64,000 nt of DNA from Marinobacter sp. BW6 (lineage in GTDB: Bacteria; Pseudomonadota; Gammaproteobacteria; Pseudomonadales; Oleiphilaceae). The position numbers and the translations under genes are program-made. The first letter of the stretch is position 1; each line of letters begins with the position of its first letter. Below are positions 49,357 through 58,981 of the stretch, piece by piece. The stretch spans positions 496,001-560,000 of the forward strand of contig NZ_VIRN01000037.1 of assembly GCF_008107725.1 (NCBI RefSeq), written 5' to 3'. The notes under the pieces are model-generated. The model was given only the letters and a program-made list of their open reading frames with translations, was not told the origin of the DNA and did not search any database.

Positions 49357-50244
49357 TTATTCGGAAATCTTAAAGACAGGGGGCTCTTCATAGGTCTTGA
49401 GGCGCTTCAACCATCCTGGCAGCCAACGCTCTCGTTCGATCGGGTCGTTTGCGCTTTCAGCCCGGCGAGTAAGGACCGTGGCGGCCGCCTCCCGAAATTG
49501 CTGAAGGGCAGTCTGGTCAGGTGAGCCTGACATCTCCAAAAGCACCTGCAGCAGGCCCCAGCCTTGATCGTTGTAACGTTCCGTGGGCGAGAGCCCCTCA
49601 CCCTTGAAATTCACATAGTCAATGATGGCGTAGACGCCGCCGGGGGTCTGGCTCAGAGCTTTCAGCCTGGCGGCAACGTCTGACTGTCTATCATCCGGAG
49701 CTGCCTCAACAATCCTTGTGAGCGATTGCCTCGCGCGGCGGAATATAAATTCAGCCTGAATCCCCTGGGTACCTGCCAGAAACTCCCGCAATTCCGCCAA
49801 CCGGGGCGAATCATTTACAGCCAGAAAGTCCGCTTTTTTGTTCCAGGGCGCATCAAAAGGCTCCAGGGCTCGCAACCATTCGGGAATGCTGACTTGCCGT
49901 TGCTCCATGTATTCCATCAGGGCCGGAAAGCTTTCAGTAAACCTGCCCTCCACGCCCTTTGGATACCAGATGAAGTGACCAATTCCGAGCGACGGAAACG
50001 CCTCTCCCTCATTCCAATGAACCAGGCACTTTAAGCGGCCAGCACACTCGTTCCGGAAAACCTGTTGGCCCACCCAGTCGAGCTCAGCGGAGGTAAGCAC
50101 CAGTGAAACATCTGCGACCGTCGAGCCTGATGCATCGGTGACAGCGCCCTCTGCGTCGGTCGAATGCTCATGGTTCTCAGAATCACAACCAGCCAGAACA
50201 AGAATTCCGGCCACTACAATCATTAAGATGGATTTAACCGTCAT
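49357..50244 (-). CDS. Lipoprotein with possible lysozyme-like domain
   Basis: A 295-residue protein from the ATG at 50244. The lipoprotein signal ends in LVLAGC (Cys19), so it should be lipidated. About residues 55-110 contain NECAGRLKCLVHWNEGEAFP followed by SLGIGHFIWYPKG. A Glu followed by a GxGH turn resembles T4-type lysozymes, and YNDQGWGLLQVL later resembles transglycosylase glycine-leucine-glutamine motifs. These are weak likenesses, and a conserved protein of unknown function is equally possible. An upstream frame to 50364 is rejected. It diverges from the large lipoprotein gene. Confidence 0.8.
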   Translation of the reverse strand: MTVKSILMIVVAGILVLAGCDSENHEHSTDAEGAVTDASGSTVADVSLVLTSAELDWVGQQVFRNECAGRLKCLVHWNEGEAFPSLGIGHFIWYPKGVEGRFTESFPALMEYMEQRQVSIPEWLRALEPFDAPWNKKADFLAVNDSPRLAELREFLAGTQGIQAEFIFRRARQSLTRIVEAAPDDRQSDVAARLKALSQTPGGVYAIIDYVNFKGEGLSPTERYNDQGWGLLQVLLEMSGSPDQTALQQFREAAATVLTRRAESANDPIERERWLPGWLKRLKTYEEPPVFKISE

Positions 50245-50443
50245 TGGCCTGCCTCTCGCAAAGCCTCGAACATAGGTCACAGATTTGAGGTACGTCAATA
50301 CACGTAATCGCCATCTGGATCTACATTGCCACCATGGGCTGTGCATTTTTTGGTCAAACGCCAAGCCGACTATTTTGCCTGCCCACGAGCTAAAAGAGAG
50401 CCACTTGCAGTCAATGGCCGAAAACGCAATGGAGAGTCAAGCT

Positions 50444-53425
50444 ATGGGTATGAAACTAACGCGCTCACCTATCACGGGTGCCCTGATTATCGGAGCGCTA
50501 TCGACATTGGTCGGCTGCAACAGCAGCGACAATGATGCGTCACTGGGCGCGCCTGAGGGTGAGGCCATCATTGAGGCGTTTCTGAGCGAAAAAGCGATCC
50601 AGATCGGCGGCGCTACAACAGCGGTCGCCCGGGCCGAAATGGGCGATTCTGACTGGGCCGTTTACAACATGGCCAACCGTCTGGCGATGACACCGGTTCA
50701 GACCACCGCCGGTGCGGTGAATGAAATCGAACTGGACAACTTCATACAAGATATTCTCGTGGTGGCCTATGAGGGCCGCACCTATGCATTGGCGGCGGTT
50801 CGCGAGTCCGGTATTGCGGTAGTGGATATTACCGATCCGGCGGCCATGCAGGTGTTGCACACTACGCCGGTGAATTATTACCAAGACGGCATCATCTTCG
50901 CCGAGGGTGGTGGTGATCTGGTGCCAGACGTTGTCATCGAGGGCCACGGATTCATCAAGTCGCTGGAAACCGACGGCACCGACCTGTGGATCGCCGACGA
51001 GAGTTACGGCATCCATCGGACGGCACTTGCCAATGTTATCACCGCCACGCCTGCTACCGAGGATGATGGCACCCTGCTGATCGATGCCGAAGTCTTCACC
51101 CTGCAGTACTCCGGAGAGCACCCCTGGGGCGCTCCCGCAGACCTCCAGCTCCACGACGATGGCAAACTGTACGCCGCAATCGGCTTCCTCGGCCTGGGAG
51201 TATACGATCCAGCAACCCTCGATCGGGTCGGATACTACAATCTGTACACGGATACAGGCGTCACGGAAGACTGGTTCCTCGACATGGACGTAGCCACCGA
51301 GGTTCTTGATCCGGTTACCCACATAGACCCAGACACCGGCATGCCGAACTACAACCAGGCATCCTTCGAAATCCAGGAGGTGTGGCACGGTGGTGTAGAC
51401 GCGCCAACTCCCTGGGCGGATTTCGATCGCTACGGCAAGTACTACTACAAGGCCAACAAGCTGGACGTTGAAACCTACGACGGGGGTGGCAGTGACCAGA
51501 CCATTGTCTACCTGGCCTACGGCCTTGCAGGAATGGTAGCCGTAGATGCCACTGATCCCGCGAATATCACTTATGAAGGGTATGCGCCGGCCGTACCCGC
51601 CCATGGTCCGGACGAGCCGACCGGCGAACAGTCCCGGAGCCTCTTCCCCTACTTTGGCGTGGGCATGTTGAAGGAAGCCGGTGTCATTGATATTGAAGTG
51701 GACACCGCAAATGATCGCGTCTTTTACGCAGACCATTTCGCGGGCCTCGTCGCCATTGACGGTGCTCAGACACCCGGCAACTGGCAACAGCAGGGCGCGC
51801 CTTTCGATAATGACGACAACCCGCTTCTGCATTGGCCCGACTACGAGTTCGTGACCTCCTACGACATGGGTGCCTGGGATCCGGATGACAACGAGTCCCT
51901 GCCTATCTGGATGTACGAGGCTCCAAGCCTCCTGGTGACCGGCGAAGTCAGTGGCCATGGCAATGCTCTGTTCCTGATGCCCACAGTCAGCGACACAACA
52001 GGCGCCGTTGATGTGGTCCAGGCGACCGGCGCCGGTGGTCTCAACTTCATGGATCTGGGCGACCTGACCACCGGTGAGGCGGACATGAGCACCAAGTTTA
52101 CCGTCCCGGCCTATTTCGCCAGCACGAATGAAACCTATGCTGATGCCGATGGAGCACCAACCTCTCCCTTGGCGGTTGGCCATACCCAGGGTGTCGCTGC
52201 GACACAACAATACCTTTATATGGCCGATGGTCCTCATGGCATGAGCGTGTGGCAGATTGCCGACGCCGATGGCAATGCCCTCGACGAGCCGCACGTGGTG
52301 GCCAACACGGTTGTCGATGAATATGAAGTGGACAACCCCGATGGTTCGACCGTCTATCCGACACCCCACGCCTATAACGTGATCCTGGGTGGCGAAGAAA
52401 GCATGGCCTATGTCATGTCCCAGAGCCTCGGTTTGCGGCGCGTGGATGTCAGTGGCGCCGAGTCAGGTCAGGGTTTGCCAGGAACACCGTTGCTGCTGAC
52501 ACCGCAACCTTCTGATTTTTACGAGCATAACCTGGCAAGCGGTTCCTACGGCGACATCAGTCGGCAAGACCACGCCTATGACGTGGACTTCCATAACAAC
52601 TACGCTGTGGTTGCTGATGGCAGCAATGGACTGACCGTCTACGACATGACCATGAACCCGGACGATGGTACTGGCGATCATGTCATCGCCAACCTGGGCT
52701 CAGCGACCGGCAAACCGTTGTTGGGTCGAACCTCGGGTGTAGAACTCTGGACCAATCCCGAAGACGACAAGATCTATGCTTTCGTGGCCGCCGGCCATTC
52801 AGGCATCGCGGTTGTCGATATGACGGATCTACTGGTAAACGGCATTGCCCCGGGCATGGAATTGGTCAAGATCTTCCAGCCCATCAAGATTGAGGAGGAG
52901 CTGGACGGCACAGTGCACATCGGCAAGGCGGACAGCCGCAGCGTAGACGTGGACGTGATCGGCGACCACGCCTACTTCAGCTATGGCGGCTTCGGACTGC
53001 TGGCTTACAGCATTGGCGATCTGCTTGCACCCCTGCCCGACGGTGTCGAGCCAGACAGAGTATTCGCACCGGGAGGCGGTGGTGCGGACTACCGTCCTGA
53101 GGCTGTAGCCCAGTATCGGCTGCAGGCCGAGCCAGGTTTGGAGGACTCCGATCCAGAGGCACTGTATATGACGCCGCAGTACTTCTCTGCTGATAAGCTT
53201 CTGATCGACGGCGACGGTCATTGGTACACACTGGACGAGCCAAGATTGCTGTTCTACGTGGCTTACGGAGAAGCAGGTGTTGCCAAACTTGACTGGAGTG
53301 ACCCCGCCAATCCGGTTTTGATGGAACATCAGCAGACAGTCGGCGAAGCAACGGGAACTGCGATCGCCAATGGTCGGGTCTATGTTGCGGACGGCGGCGG
53401 AGGTCTTGTGATTTTCCGTCAATAA
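50444..53425 (+). CDS. Large LVIVD-repeat lipoprotein
   Basis: A 993-residue secreted protein with a lipoprotein signal ending LVGC (near Cys22). Many repeats resemble the LVIVD pattern of beta-propellers: SGIAVVDITDPAAM, AGMVAVDATDPANI, GLTVYDMTMNP, SGIAVVDMTD and AGVAKLDWSDPANP. The protein is acidic and rich in Asp and Gly, which would suit calcium or carbohydrate surface contacts. Function is unknown. Start chosen by GGAG nine bases upstream; the frame extends to 50285 without support. It neighbours another lipoprotein and an OmpW-type porin. Confidence 0.82.
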   Translation: MGMKLTRSPITGALIIGALSTLVGCNSSDNDASLGAPEGEAIIEAFLSEKAIQIGGATTAVARAEMGDSDWAVYNMANRLAMTPVQTTAGAVNEIELDNFIQDILVVAYEGRTYALAAVRESGIAVVDITDPAAMQVLHTTPVNYYQDGIIFAEGGGDLVPDVVIEGHGFIKSLETDGTDLWIADESYGIHRTALANVITATPATEDDGTLLIDAEVFTLQYSGEHPWGAPADLQLHDDGKLYAAIGFLGLGVYDPATLDRVGYYNLYTDTGVTEDWFLDMDVATEVLDPVTHIDPDTGMPNYNQASFEIQEVWHGGVDAPTPWADFDRYGKYYYKANKLDVETYDGGGSDQTIVYLAYGLAGMVAVDATDPANITYEGYAPAVPAHGPDEPTGEQSRSLFPYFGVGMLKEAGVIDIEVDTANDRVFYADHFAGLVAIDGAQTPGNWQQQGAPFDNDDNPLLHWPDYEFVTSYDMGAWDPDDNESLPIWMYEAPSLLVTGEVSGHGNALFLMPTVSDTTGAVDVVQATGAGGLNFMDLGDLTTGEADMSTKFTVPAYFASTNETYADADGAPTSPLAVGHTQGVAATQQYLYMADGPHGMSVWQIADADGNALDEPHVVANTVVDEYEVDNPDGSTVYPTPHAYNVILGGEESMAYVMSQSLGLRRVDVSGAESGQGLPGTPLLLTPQPSDFYEHNLASGSYGDISRQDHAYDVDFHNNYAVVADGSNGLTVYDMTMNPDDGTGDHVIANLGSATGKPLLGRTSGVELWTNPEDDKIYAFVAAGHSGIAVVDMTDLLVNGIAPGMELVKIFQPIKIEEELDGTVHIGKADSRSVDVDVIGDHAYFSYGGFGLLAYSIGDLLAPLPDGVEPDRVFAPGGGGADYRPEAVAQYRLQAEPGLEDSDPEALYMTPQYFSADKLLIDGDGHWYTLDEPRLLFYVAYGEAGVAKLDWSDPANPVLMEHQQTVGEATGTAIANGRVYVADGGGGLVIFRQ

Positions 53426-53442
53426 ATCTTCAGCAACAGAAT

Positions 53443-53472
53443 GAAGAAAGCCGGGAATTCCCGGCTTTCTTC
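53443..53472. terminator. Bidirectional hairpin terminator
   Basis: Thirteen-bp perfect stem GAAGAAAGCCGGG/CCCGGCTTTCTTC with an AATT loop, between the convergent LVIVD and OmpW-type genes. Confidence 0.85.
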
Positions 53473-53495
53473 GCTTCAGCTTCTGTATATCGGAT

Positions 53496-54152
53496 TCAGA
53501 ACCGATAGCCCACGCCCAATGTGAACACTACCGGATTGATCTCCATTTCGACCGTTTCGTCAATGGCTCCGGAGAACTGGGCGTCCGTTTCCAGCAGGGT
53601 ATAGCGAACATCGAAATTGACCATTACCGGCACCCCAAAATCCAGCTCAACACCCGCCAGAAATGTCGGAGTAAAGGTGCTCTCCAGATTAACGTCCAGG
53701 CCAGCGGGCGTGGCGCTCTCATCATAAAACTTGTTGAAAGCAACACCGGCACCAAGGTAAGGCGTGACAGCAGATGTATCGTCAATAAACAGGTTCACTG
53801 TGAGATAGGTCGGGGCATACTTGACGTCACCTATATTTCCGAGGCCCAGGTCCTTCAACCGTTGATTGCCTTCGATGTCCGGCGAATACGGCAACGAGGA
53901 ACTGATTTCCAGGGCTACAGAGTCGGTGACAAACCAACCAAGCGCACCCCCGAGGGTGACATCGCTCTCCAGCCTCACACCGCTTCGGGGTATCGCTGAA
54001 AAGCTCTCACTTCCGGTATCCGGATCCATTGCACTTACGCCAGCCCGGACATAAAAATCACCGGCTTCAGCGAGAACTGGCGCAGCCAGAGACATTCCCA
54101 ACAATGACAAAATCGCTGTGCTCGCCACACTTGGAAAAGAAAATCCCTTCAT
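53496..54152 (-). CDS. ompW: OmpW-family outer-membrane protein
   Basis: A 218-residue beta-barrel precursor. Signal peptide about 1-28 (ending PVLA-EAG), then GDFYVRAGVSAMDPD. Later blocks APTYLTVNLFIDD and PYLGAGVAFNKFYDE and the C-terminal aromatic GVGYRF are typical of eight-strand OmpW channels for small hydrophobic molecules. The frame opens 14 codons earlier, but GGAGG supports the ATG at 54152. Confidence 0.88.
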   Translation of the reverse strand: MKGFSFPSVASTAILSLLGMSLAAPVLAEAGDFYVRAGVSAMDPDTGSESFSAIPRSGVRLESDVTLGGALGWFVTDSVALEISSSLPYSPDIEGNQRLKDLGLGNIGDVKYAPTYLTVNLFIDDTSAVTPYLGAGVAFNKFYDESATPAGLDVNLESTFTPTFLAGVELDFGVPVMVNFDVRYTLLETDAQFSGAIDETVEMEINPVVFTLGVGYRF

Positions 54153-54307
54153 GATGCTTCCCTCCCCGGAACGTATTCTGATGGGATGATTCAATGCTCT
54201 TGTTTATATTCTGAGCTTTTTAAGCGTAGCTACGATTTTCTCCAGCGGTATTGACCGATATCATTAACGTTGAACTTCTCGGGCGTATGCAGGTTGCCTA
54301 CCAATCC

Positions 54308-54700
54308 TCATTCAGTGAGGTGCTCAGAAAGCTTCGCCCTGATCTCATCAGGAATCGGCAGTGCCTTCTCGGTTTCGTAATCGAAATGAATCAACACTGC
54401 GACACCCCGGGCAATCTGCTTGTCGCCCTGCCAGGCTTCCTGAACCACATGAAATGAGGAATTGCCGATCTTACCGATGCCCGTTTTGATCTTGACCGGA
54501 ATATGCCAGTAGCTCTGTGCCATCAGATCAATCTCCAGTCGTGCAATGATCAGCGGCCAGGTCTCGGCTTCAAGGGTCGGGTGAAAAATACGGAAAACCG
54601 GCGTCCTGGCCTGCTCGAACCAGACCGGCAAAGTGGTGTTACTGATGTGCCCGAGGGCATCGGTATCGCTGAAACGTGGTTCCAGTTCCAGATGAAACAT
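54308..54700 (-). CDS. Acyl-CoA thioesterase, hotdog fold
   Basis: A 130-residue 4HBT-type protein. FSDTDALGHISNTTLPVWFEQAR has the catalytic Asp and the HxxN turn of YbgC-type thioesterases. Substrate unknown. Probably independent of its neighbours, with short gaps on both sides. Confidence 0.87.
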   Translation of the reverse strand: MFHLELEPRFSDTDALGHISNTTLPVWFEQARTPVFRIFHPTLEAETWPLIIARLEIDLMAQSYWHIPVKIKTGIGKIGNSSFHVVQEAWQGDKQIARGVAVLIHFDYETEKALPIPDEIRAKLSEHLTE

Positions 54701-54768
54701 AGCGGCTTCCCTCTTTCTGAAAACCGCCTACTATACACCGGCCGGGCCTAAAGACCCCAGAGCTGAGA

Positions 54769-56349
54769 CTAAGGCAGGATACGCAGAATCCGTCCATCCG
54801 CACTGTCAGTTAGCAGATACACCGCGCCATCAGGCCCGGTAGCCACGTCCCGGATCCGTTCGCCAATTGCTTCGAACAAACTCTCCACGTCGCTTGCTTG
54901 GCCAGCTTCCAGCGTGACGCGGTGAACGCTTTTATCAGCAAGGGCGCCGACCAGGAGGTGTCCCTGCCAGTCCGGAAACAGGTCACCCCGATAGCGGGTT
55001 ATGCCTGAAGGGGCAATTGAGGGCGTCCAGTGCAACAACGGTTGCTCCATACCTTCCCGCTCAACAAACGGCGTGATCATCGCGCCGGTGTAATCGATGC
55101 CGTGCGTGATCACCGGCCAGCCATAGTTGTGCCCCGGCTCAATATTGTTGATCTCATCCCCGCCACGCGGGCCGTGTTCATGGGCAATCAGCAGGCCCTC
55201 AACGGAATCGTAGACCAGCCCCTGAACATTGCGGTGCCCGTAACTGTAGATTTCCGGGAGAGCGTCTTCCCTGCCAACGAAGGGGTTGTCTGCGGGTGCA
55301 GTGCCATCCGGATTCAGCCGGACAATCTTGCCAAGGTGACTGGACAAGTCCTGCGCCTGCTCACGGTAGTCGAACCCGTCCCCCAGGGTCACAATCAGCG
55401 TACCATCAGGAAGCCAGGCCATTCGGCCACCGAAGTGGGCACTACCCTGCTTCGCGGGTTTAGCCCGGAATATCTCGACAACGTCCCTCAAGGCCATTCC
55501 CTGTAACTGACCACGGGCAACGCAAAGATGATTGGCAGAGGCGGTGCCGCAGGCGTATGCCAGAAAGATCTCTTGATTGGCCCCAAACTCTGGCGACAGC
55601 AGGACATCAAAAAGGCCTGCCTGGGCATCATTGAAAACCGGCGGCACACCGGTAATCGGCTCCTGGCTCAACTCCCAGTCCACCAAGATGCGCCGAAGTC
55701 GCCCTGCCCGCTCGGTTACCAGGGCGCCACCGTCTGGGAGAAACGCCAAAGACCAGGGATGCTCCAGCCCGGAGACCATGGTCTCGACAGTGTAATCGCT
55801 GGAAGGTTGAGCCTGAATCGGCCCTGGCAGCCACCCAAGGCCGGCAGTCAAGCAACAGGTCAACAAGGCCGCCGAGGCACGGACACTACCACCCTTCTGA
55901 GGTTTCGCCGTCAACCGTCCAAACAGCCCACCAGCAAACGCCGCCGTCAGCACCATGGCAATCAACCCACCATCGGAGCGGGTTGCCGCAATCAAAGTAG
56001 GCATGGGAGCCAGCGCATTGGCAACCAGGAGCGCAAACCACAACCCGATTCCGCCCGCCAGGGCGAACAGGGGTACCCGCAGACCAAGTCCCACCAAACG
56101 AGATACAGCGCTAGCAACGGTCTGGGACACCAGGAAACTGACACCGAAGAGAATCCCGTACAGGGGTGCAAAGGAGACCAAATCATGAACCGTGGCGGAC
56201 ACGCGGGCATCAATTCCAACCGCCACACCCATAGCCTGAAGGGCCAACAGGTTGAACTGGGTCTGAACCAAGGTGCCAAGAACCACCCCGGCCACCAACG
56301 CAACCACGAAACTTATGACGCTTTTCATCTTTCCCTGCCTGCCAGCCAT
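54769..56349 (-). CDS. Membrane-anchored PQQ-dependent sugar dehydrogenase-like protein
   Basis: A 526-residue fusion. About residues 8-165 contain four to five hydrophobic segments with small loops, then a short hydrophobic stretch (near 175-195) ending PIQAQPSSD. From about 205 the six-bladed propeller begins: LEHPWSLAFLPDGGALVTERAGR, then GRMAWLPDGTLIVTLGDGFDYR and HEHGPRGGDEINNIEPGHNYGWP, hallmarks of soluble aldose dehydrogenases such as YliI. Most relatives are secreted and soluble. The start at 56349 has GGAGG eight bases upstream; MKSVIS seven codons later is possible. Electron acceptor unknown. Confidence 0.85.
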   Translation of the reverse strand: MAGRQGKMKSVISFVVALVAGVVLGTLVQTQFNLLALQAMGVAVGIDARVSATVHDLVSFAPLYGILFGVSFLVSQTVASAVSRLVGLGLRVPLFALAGGIGLWFALLVANALAPMPTLIAATRSDGGLIAMVLTAAFAGGLFGRLTAKPQKGGSVRASAALLTCCLTAGLGWLPGPIQAQPSSDYTVETMVSGLEHPWSLAFLPDGGALVTERAGRLRRILVDWELSQEPITGVPPVFNDAQAGLFDVLLSPEFGANQEIFLAYACGTASANHLCVARGQLQGMALRDVVEIFRAKPAKQGSAHFGGRMAWLPDGTLIVTLGDGFDYREQAQDLSSHLGKIVRLNPDGTAPADNPFVGREDALPEIYSYGHRNVQGLVYDSVEGLLIAHEHGPRGGDEINNIEPGHNYGWPVITHGIDYTGAMITPFVEREGMEQPLLHWTPSIAPSGITRYRGDLFPDWQGHLLVGALADKSVHRVTLEAGQASDVESLFEAIGERIRDVATGPDGAVYLLTDSADGRILRILP

Positions 56350-56410
56350 TGAGTCCGCCTCCAAAACCGTTTGCCGTTTATACGAGCCATTCTGTCCGAT
56401 ACAAACACAA

Positions 56411-56439
56411 AAAAGCCGGAGCATCACGCTCCGGCTTTT
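56411..56439 (-). terminator. Intrinsic terminator downstream of fpr
   Basis: Twelve-bp stem AAAAGCCGGAGC/GCTCCGGCTTTT with five-base loop. A T-run follows on the minus strand. Confidence 0.85.
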
Positions 56440-56464
56440 CTTGAGACGGGATCAGCCTGCAAAT

Positions 56465-57235
56465 TCACTGTTCCACAAAGGCCCGCTCAATCACATAATG
56501 GCCCATGTCGCCACCGCGGGCTTCCTTGAATCCCATATTGTTCAGGATGGCGCAGGTGTCCTTGAGCATGCTTGGGCTCCCGCAGATCATGAATCGGTCA
56601 TTCTCGGGGTCAAAATCCGGCAGGTCCAGATCACGGGTGATCTTTCCGGTTTCCATGGCATCGGTCAGCCGGCCCTGGTTGCGGAACTCTTCCCGAGTAA
56701 CGGTGGGATAGTAGACCAGCTTGCCCTGCACCATTTCGCCGAAATATTCGTTCTCTGGCAGCTCCTCGATTTCCTTCTGGTAGGCCAGTTCTGAGATGTA
56801 ACGAACACCATGGGTCAGGATGACTTTGTCGAACGCCTCGTAGACCTCAGGGTCCTTGATAATGCTCATGAACGGTGCGAGCCCGGTGCCGGTGCTAATC
56901 AGCCACAAGTTCTTGCCCGGCAGAAGATTGTCCAGAATCAGGGTACCCGTCGGTTTGCGGCTCACCAGAATTTCGTCACCCACCTGGATCTTCTGCAGGC
57001 GGGATGTCAGTGGGCCGTCCTGCACCTTGATCGAGAAGAACTCAAGCTCTTCCTCGTAGTTGGCACTGGCAATACTGTAGGCGCGCATCAGAGGCTTGCC
57101 TTCGGTTTCCAGACCGATCATGACAAAATGACCGTTCTTGAAACGAAAGCCCGGATCCCGGCTTGTGGTAAAGCTGAACAGGGTATCGTTCCAGTGATGG
57201 ACGCTGGTAACTTTCTCTTTGATCAGGTTGCTCAT
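56465..57235 (-). CDS. fpr: Ferredoxin-NADP+ reductase
   Basis: A 256-residue flavoprotein that exchanges electrons between NADPH and ferredoxin or flavodoxin. The FAD motif is RAYSIASA (about 50-57), the NADP motif WLISTGTGLAPFMSII, and the C-terminal segment MGHYVIERAFVEQ lacks the plant-type terminal Tyr, as in bacterial subclass I enzymes. Divergent from finR, which controls fpr in pseudomonads under redox stress. Confidence 0.94.
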   Translation of the reverse strand: MSNLIKEKVTSVHHWNDTLFSFTTSRDPGFRFKNGHFVMIGLETEGKPLMRAYSIASANYEEELEFFSIKVQDGPLTSRLQKIQVGDEILVSRKPTGTLILDNLLPGKNLWLISTGTGLAPFMSIIKDPEVYEAFDKVILTHGVRYISELAYQKEIEELPENEYFGEMVQGKLVYYPTVTREEFRNQGRLTDAMETGKITRDLDLPDFDPENDRFMICGSPSMLKDTCAILNNMGFKEARGGDMGHYVIERAFVEQ

Positions 57236-57380
57236 GTAAACCTCTTGCCTGTTCGATACGCTGTTTTACGGCGAATGATTTAACTTTGGATTGCGCTAAG
57301 TCTAACCCGGCACTAACCTATCGGGAAAATGGGATATTCTCATAACCTTATTCGAGTGAGCCGATTAAGAGCGAAAAGTT

Positions 57381-58265
57381 ATGAAATACAGTTTCCGACA
57401 GCTGGAAGTTTTCCTTGCAGCGGCGCACTTCCAGAACATTACCCGCGCTGCCGAATCGTTGGCCATGTCCCAGTCCGCAGCCAGCAGTGCGCTGAAAGAA
57501 CTGGAAAACCAGTTCGATATCCAGCTGTTCGACCGCGTTGGGAAACGGCTCCAGTTAAACGAACTCGGGCGACTGTACCGTCCCAAGGTCGAAGCCGTCC
57601 TGGCACAGGCCAATGAGCTGGAACAGGCGTTGAGCAAGCACACGGAAGTGGGCGCCCTGAAAGTCGGGGCCACGCTTACTATCGGAAACTATCTGGCCGT
57701 GGGCGTCATGGCCCAATACATGAATACCCCTACCCATCCCAGAGTTTCCCTGGAAGTGGCCAACACCAGCACCATTGCCAGACGCGTCAAGGACTTCGAG
57801 CTGGACATTGGTCTGATCGAGGGCGAACTTCAGTCGTCCGAGCTGGATGTGCTGCCCTGGCGAGGTGATGAACTGGTGGTGTTTTGCTCTCCCAGCCACC
57901 CACTGGCGAGCCGGGATTCGCTATCGGATGAGGACCTGCGCAACGCCACCTGGATCATGCGCGAGCAAGGCTCAGGCACCCGCCAGAGCTTTGAGCGGGG
58001 TATGCATGGCCTGCTGCCTGATCTGAACGTACTGCTGGAACTGGAACACACGGAAGCCATCAAGCGGGCGGTAGAGGCAGACCTCGGCATTGGCTGCCTG
58101 TCGGAGGTAGTCCTGGCCGACGCGTTCAAGCGAGGCAGCCTGGTTCCTCTCACGGTCCCTGCTCACCGACGATTTGATCGACAGTTCTACTTCATCCTGC
58201 ACAAGCAGAAATACCGCAGCGCCGGCATTGATGCCTGGATAGAGCTCTGTCGGCAGCTACGCTGA
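57381..58265 (+). CDS. finR: LysR-family regulator, probably FinR
   Basis: A 294-residue LysR-type regulator. Helix-turn-helix about 1-60 (FRQLEVFLAAAHFQNITRAA, then SQSAASSALKELEN), effector domain about 90-290. Divergent arrangement with fpr matches pseudomonad FinR, an activator of fpr in response to superoxide. Its end overlaps convergent miaE by nine bases. Confidence 0.88.
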   Translation: MKYSFRQLEVFLAAAHFQNITRAAESLAMSQSAASSALKELENQFDIQLFDRVGKRLQLNELGRLYRPKVEAVLAQANELEQALSKHTEVGALKVGATLTIGNYLAVGVMAQYMNTPTHPRVSLEVANTSTIARRVKDFELDIGLIEGELQSSELDVLPWRGDELVVFCSPSHPLASRDSLSDEDLRNATWIMREQGSGTRQSFERGMHGLLPDLNVLLELEHTEAIKRAVEADLGIGCLSEVVLADAFKRGSLVPLTVPAHRRFDRQFYFILHKQKYRSAGIDAWIELCRQLR

Positions 58266-58865
58266 AACCGGCCCACTGTGGAAACGGAACTCAGTATCCG
58301 GATCCTCGATCAAGCCCCTCTCAAGCGACAGAAAACCGTCCACGCGCGCCTCGATCGGCCCTCCCGCGGCTTGCTCAGCCAGTGACAGATAATCCTGGTA
58401 ATGCCGGGCTTCGGATTTCAGCAAACTGGTGTAGAAATCCGCCAGCTTCTCATCCAGGAACGGAGCCAGGGCGGCAAAACGCTCACAGGAACGCGCTTCG
58501 ATAATGGCGCCCACAATCAACACATCCACCAGACGCCCGGGATCTTCTGCGCGGACTTCCTGTCTCAATCCTGCGGCGTAACGAGCCGGTGTCAGGTGAC
58601 AATAGTCCACGCCGCGCTTGTTCATGATCGCGAGCACCTGCTCGAAATGCCGGAGCTCCTCCCGTGCCAGGCGGGACATCTTGTTCAGCAGGTCGGTATT
58701 GTCGACATATCGATACATCAGGCTGAGCGCGGTGGAGGCGGCCTTTTTCTCGCAATGGGCGTGATCGATCAGCATCAGGTCCTGGTTCGCCAGGGCATTG
58801 TCGATCCATTGTTGCGGGGTCCGGCACGGCAGGAAGTTGTGAATCTCTTGCAGGGCGTCGTTCAT
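58257..58865 (-). CDS. miaE: tRNA-(ms2io6A37) hydroxylase
   Basis: A 202-residue diiron enzyme that hydroxylates the isopentenyl group on A37 of some tRNAs. Iron-ligand blocks: DHAHCEKKAAS, REELRHFEQV, EARSCERF and SEARHYQDYL. Start at 58865 (MNDALQEIHNFL) fits family length; the frame to 58937 is less likely. Ribosome site weak. Confidence 0.9.
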   Translation of the reverse strand: MNDALQEIHNFLPCRTPQQWIDNALANQDLMLIDHAHCEKKAASTALSLMYRYVDNTDLLNKMSRLAREELRHFEQVLAIMNKRGVDYCHLTPARYAAGLRQEVRAEDPGRLVDVLIVGAIIEARSCERFAALAPFLDEKLADFYTSLLKSEARHYQDYLSLAEQAAGGPIEARVDGFLSLERGLIEDPDTEFRFHSGPVSA

Positions 58866-58981
58866 GGTCGAATACAGTTGTTGGTTTGCGGCCGGCGAGT
58901 ATAGCGCACTTAACAGATCTCTCCGACCTCTGTCCAACTTAACTTTATAAGGGGTTTCCTATAGAATGCAGCGCCAGAATA

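Noticed and set aside
50540..52369. 609-codon minus-strand frame
   Set aside because: Antisense to the LVIVD lipoprotein; repeats and lipobox support the plus strand.
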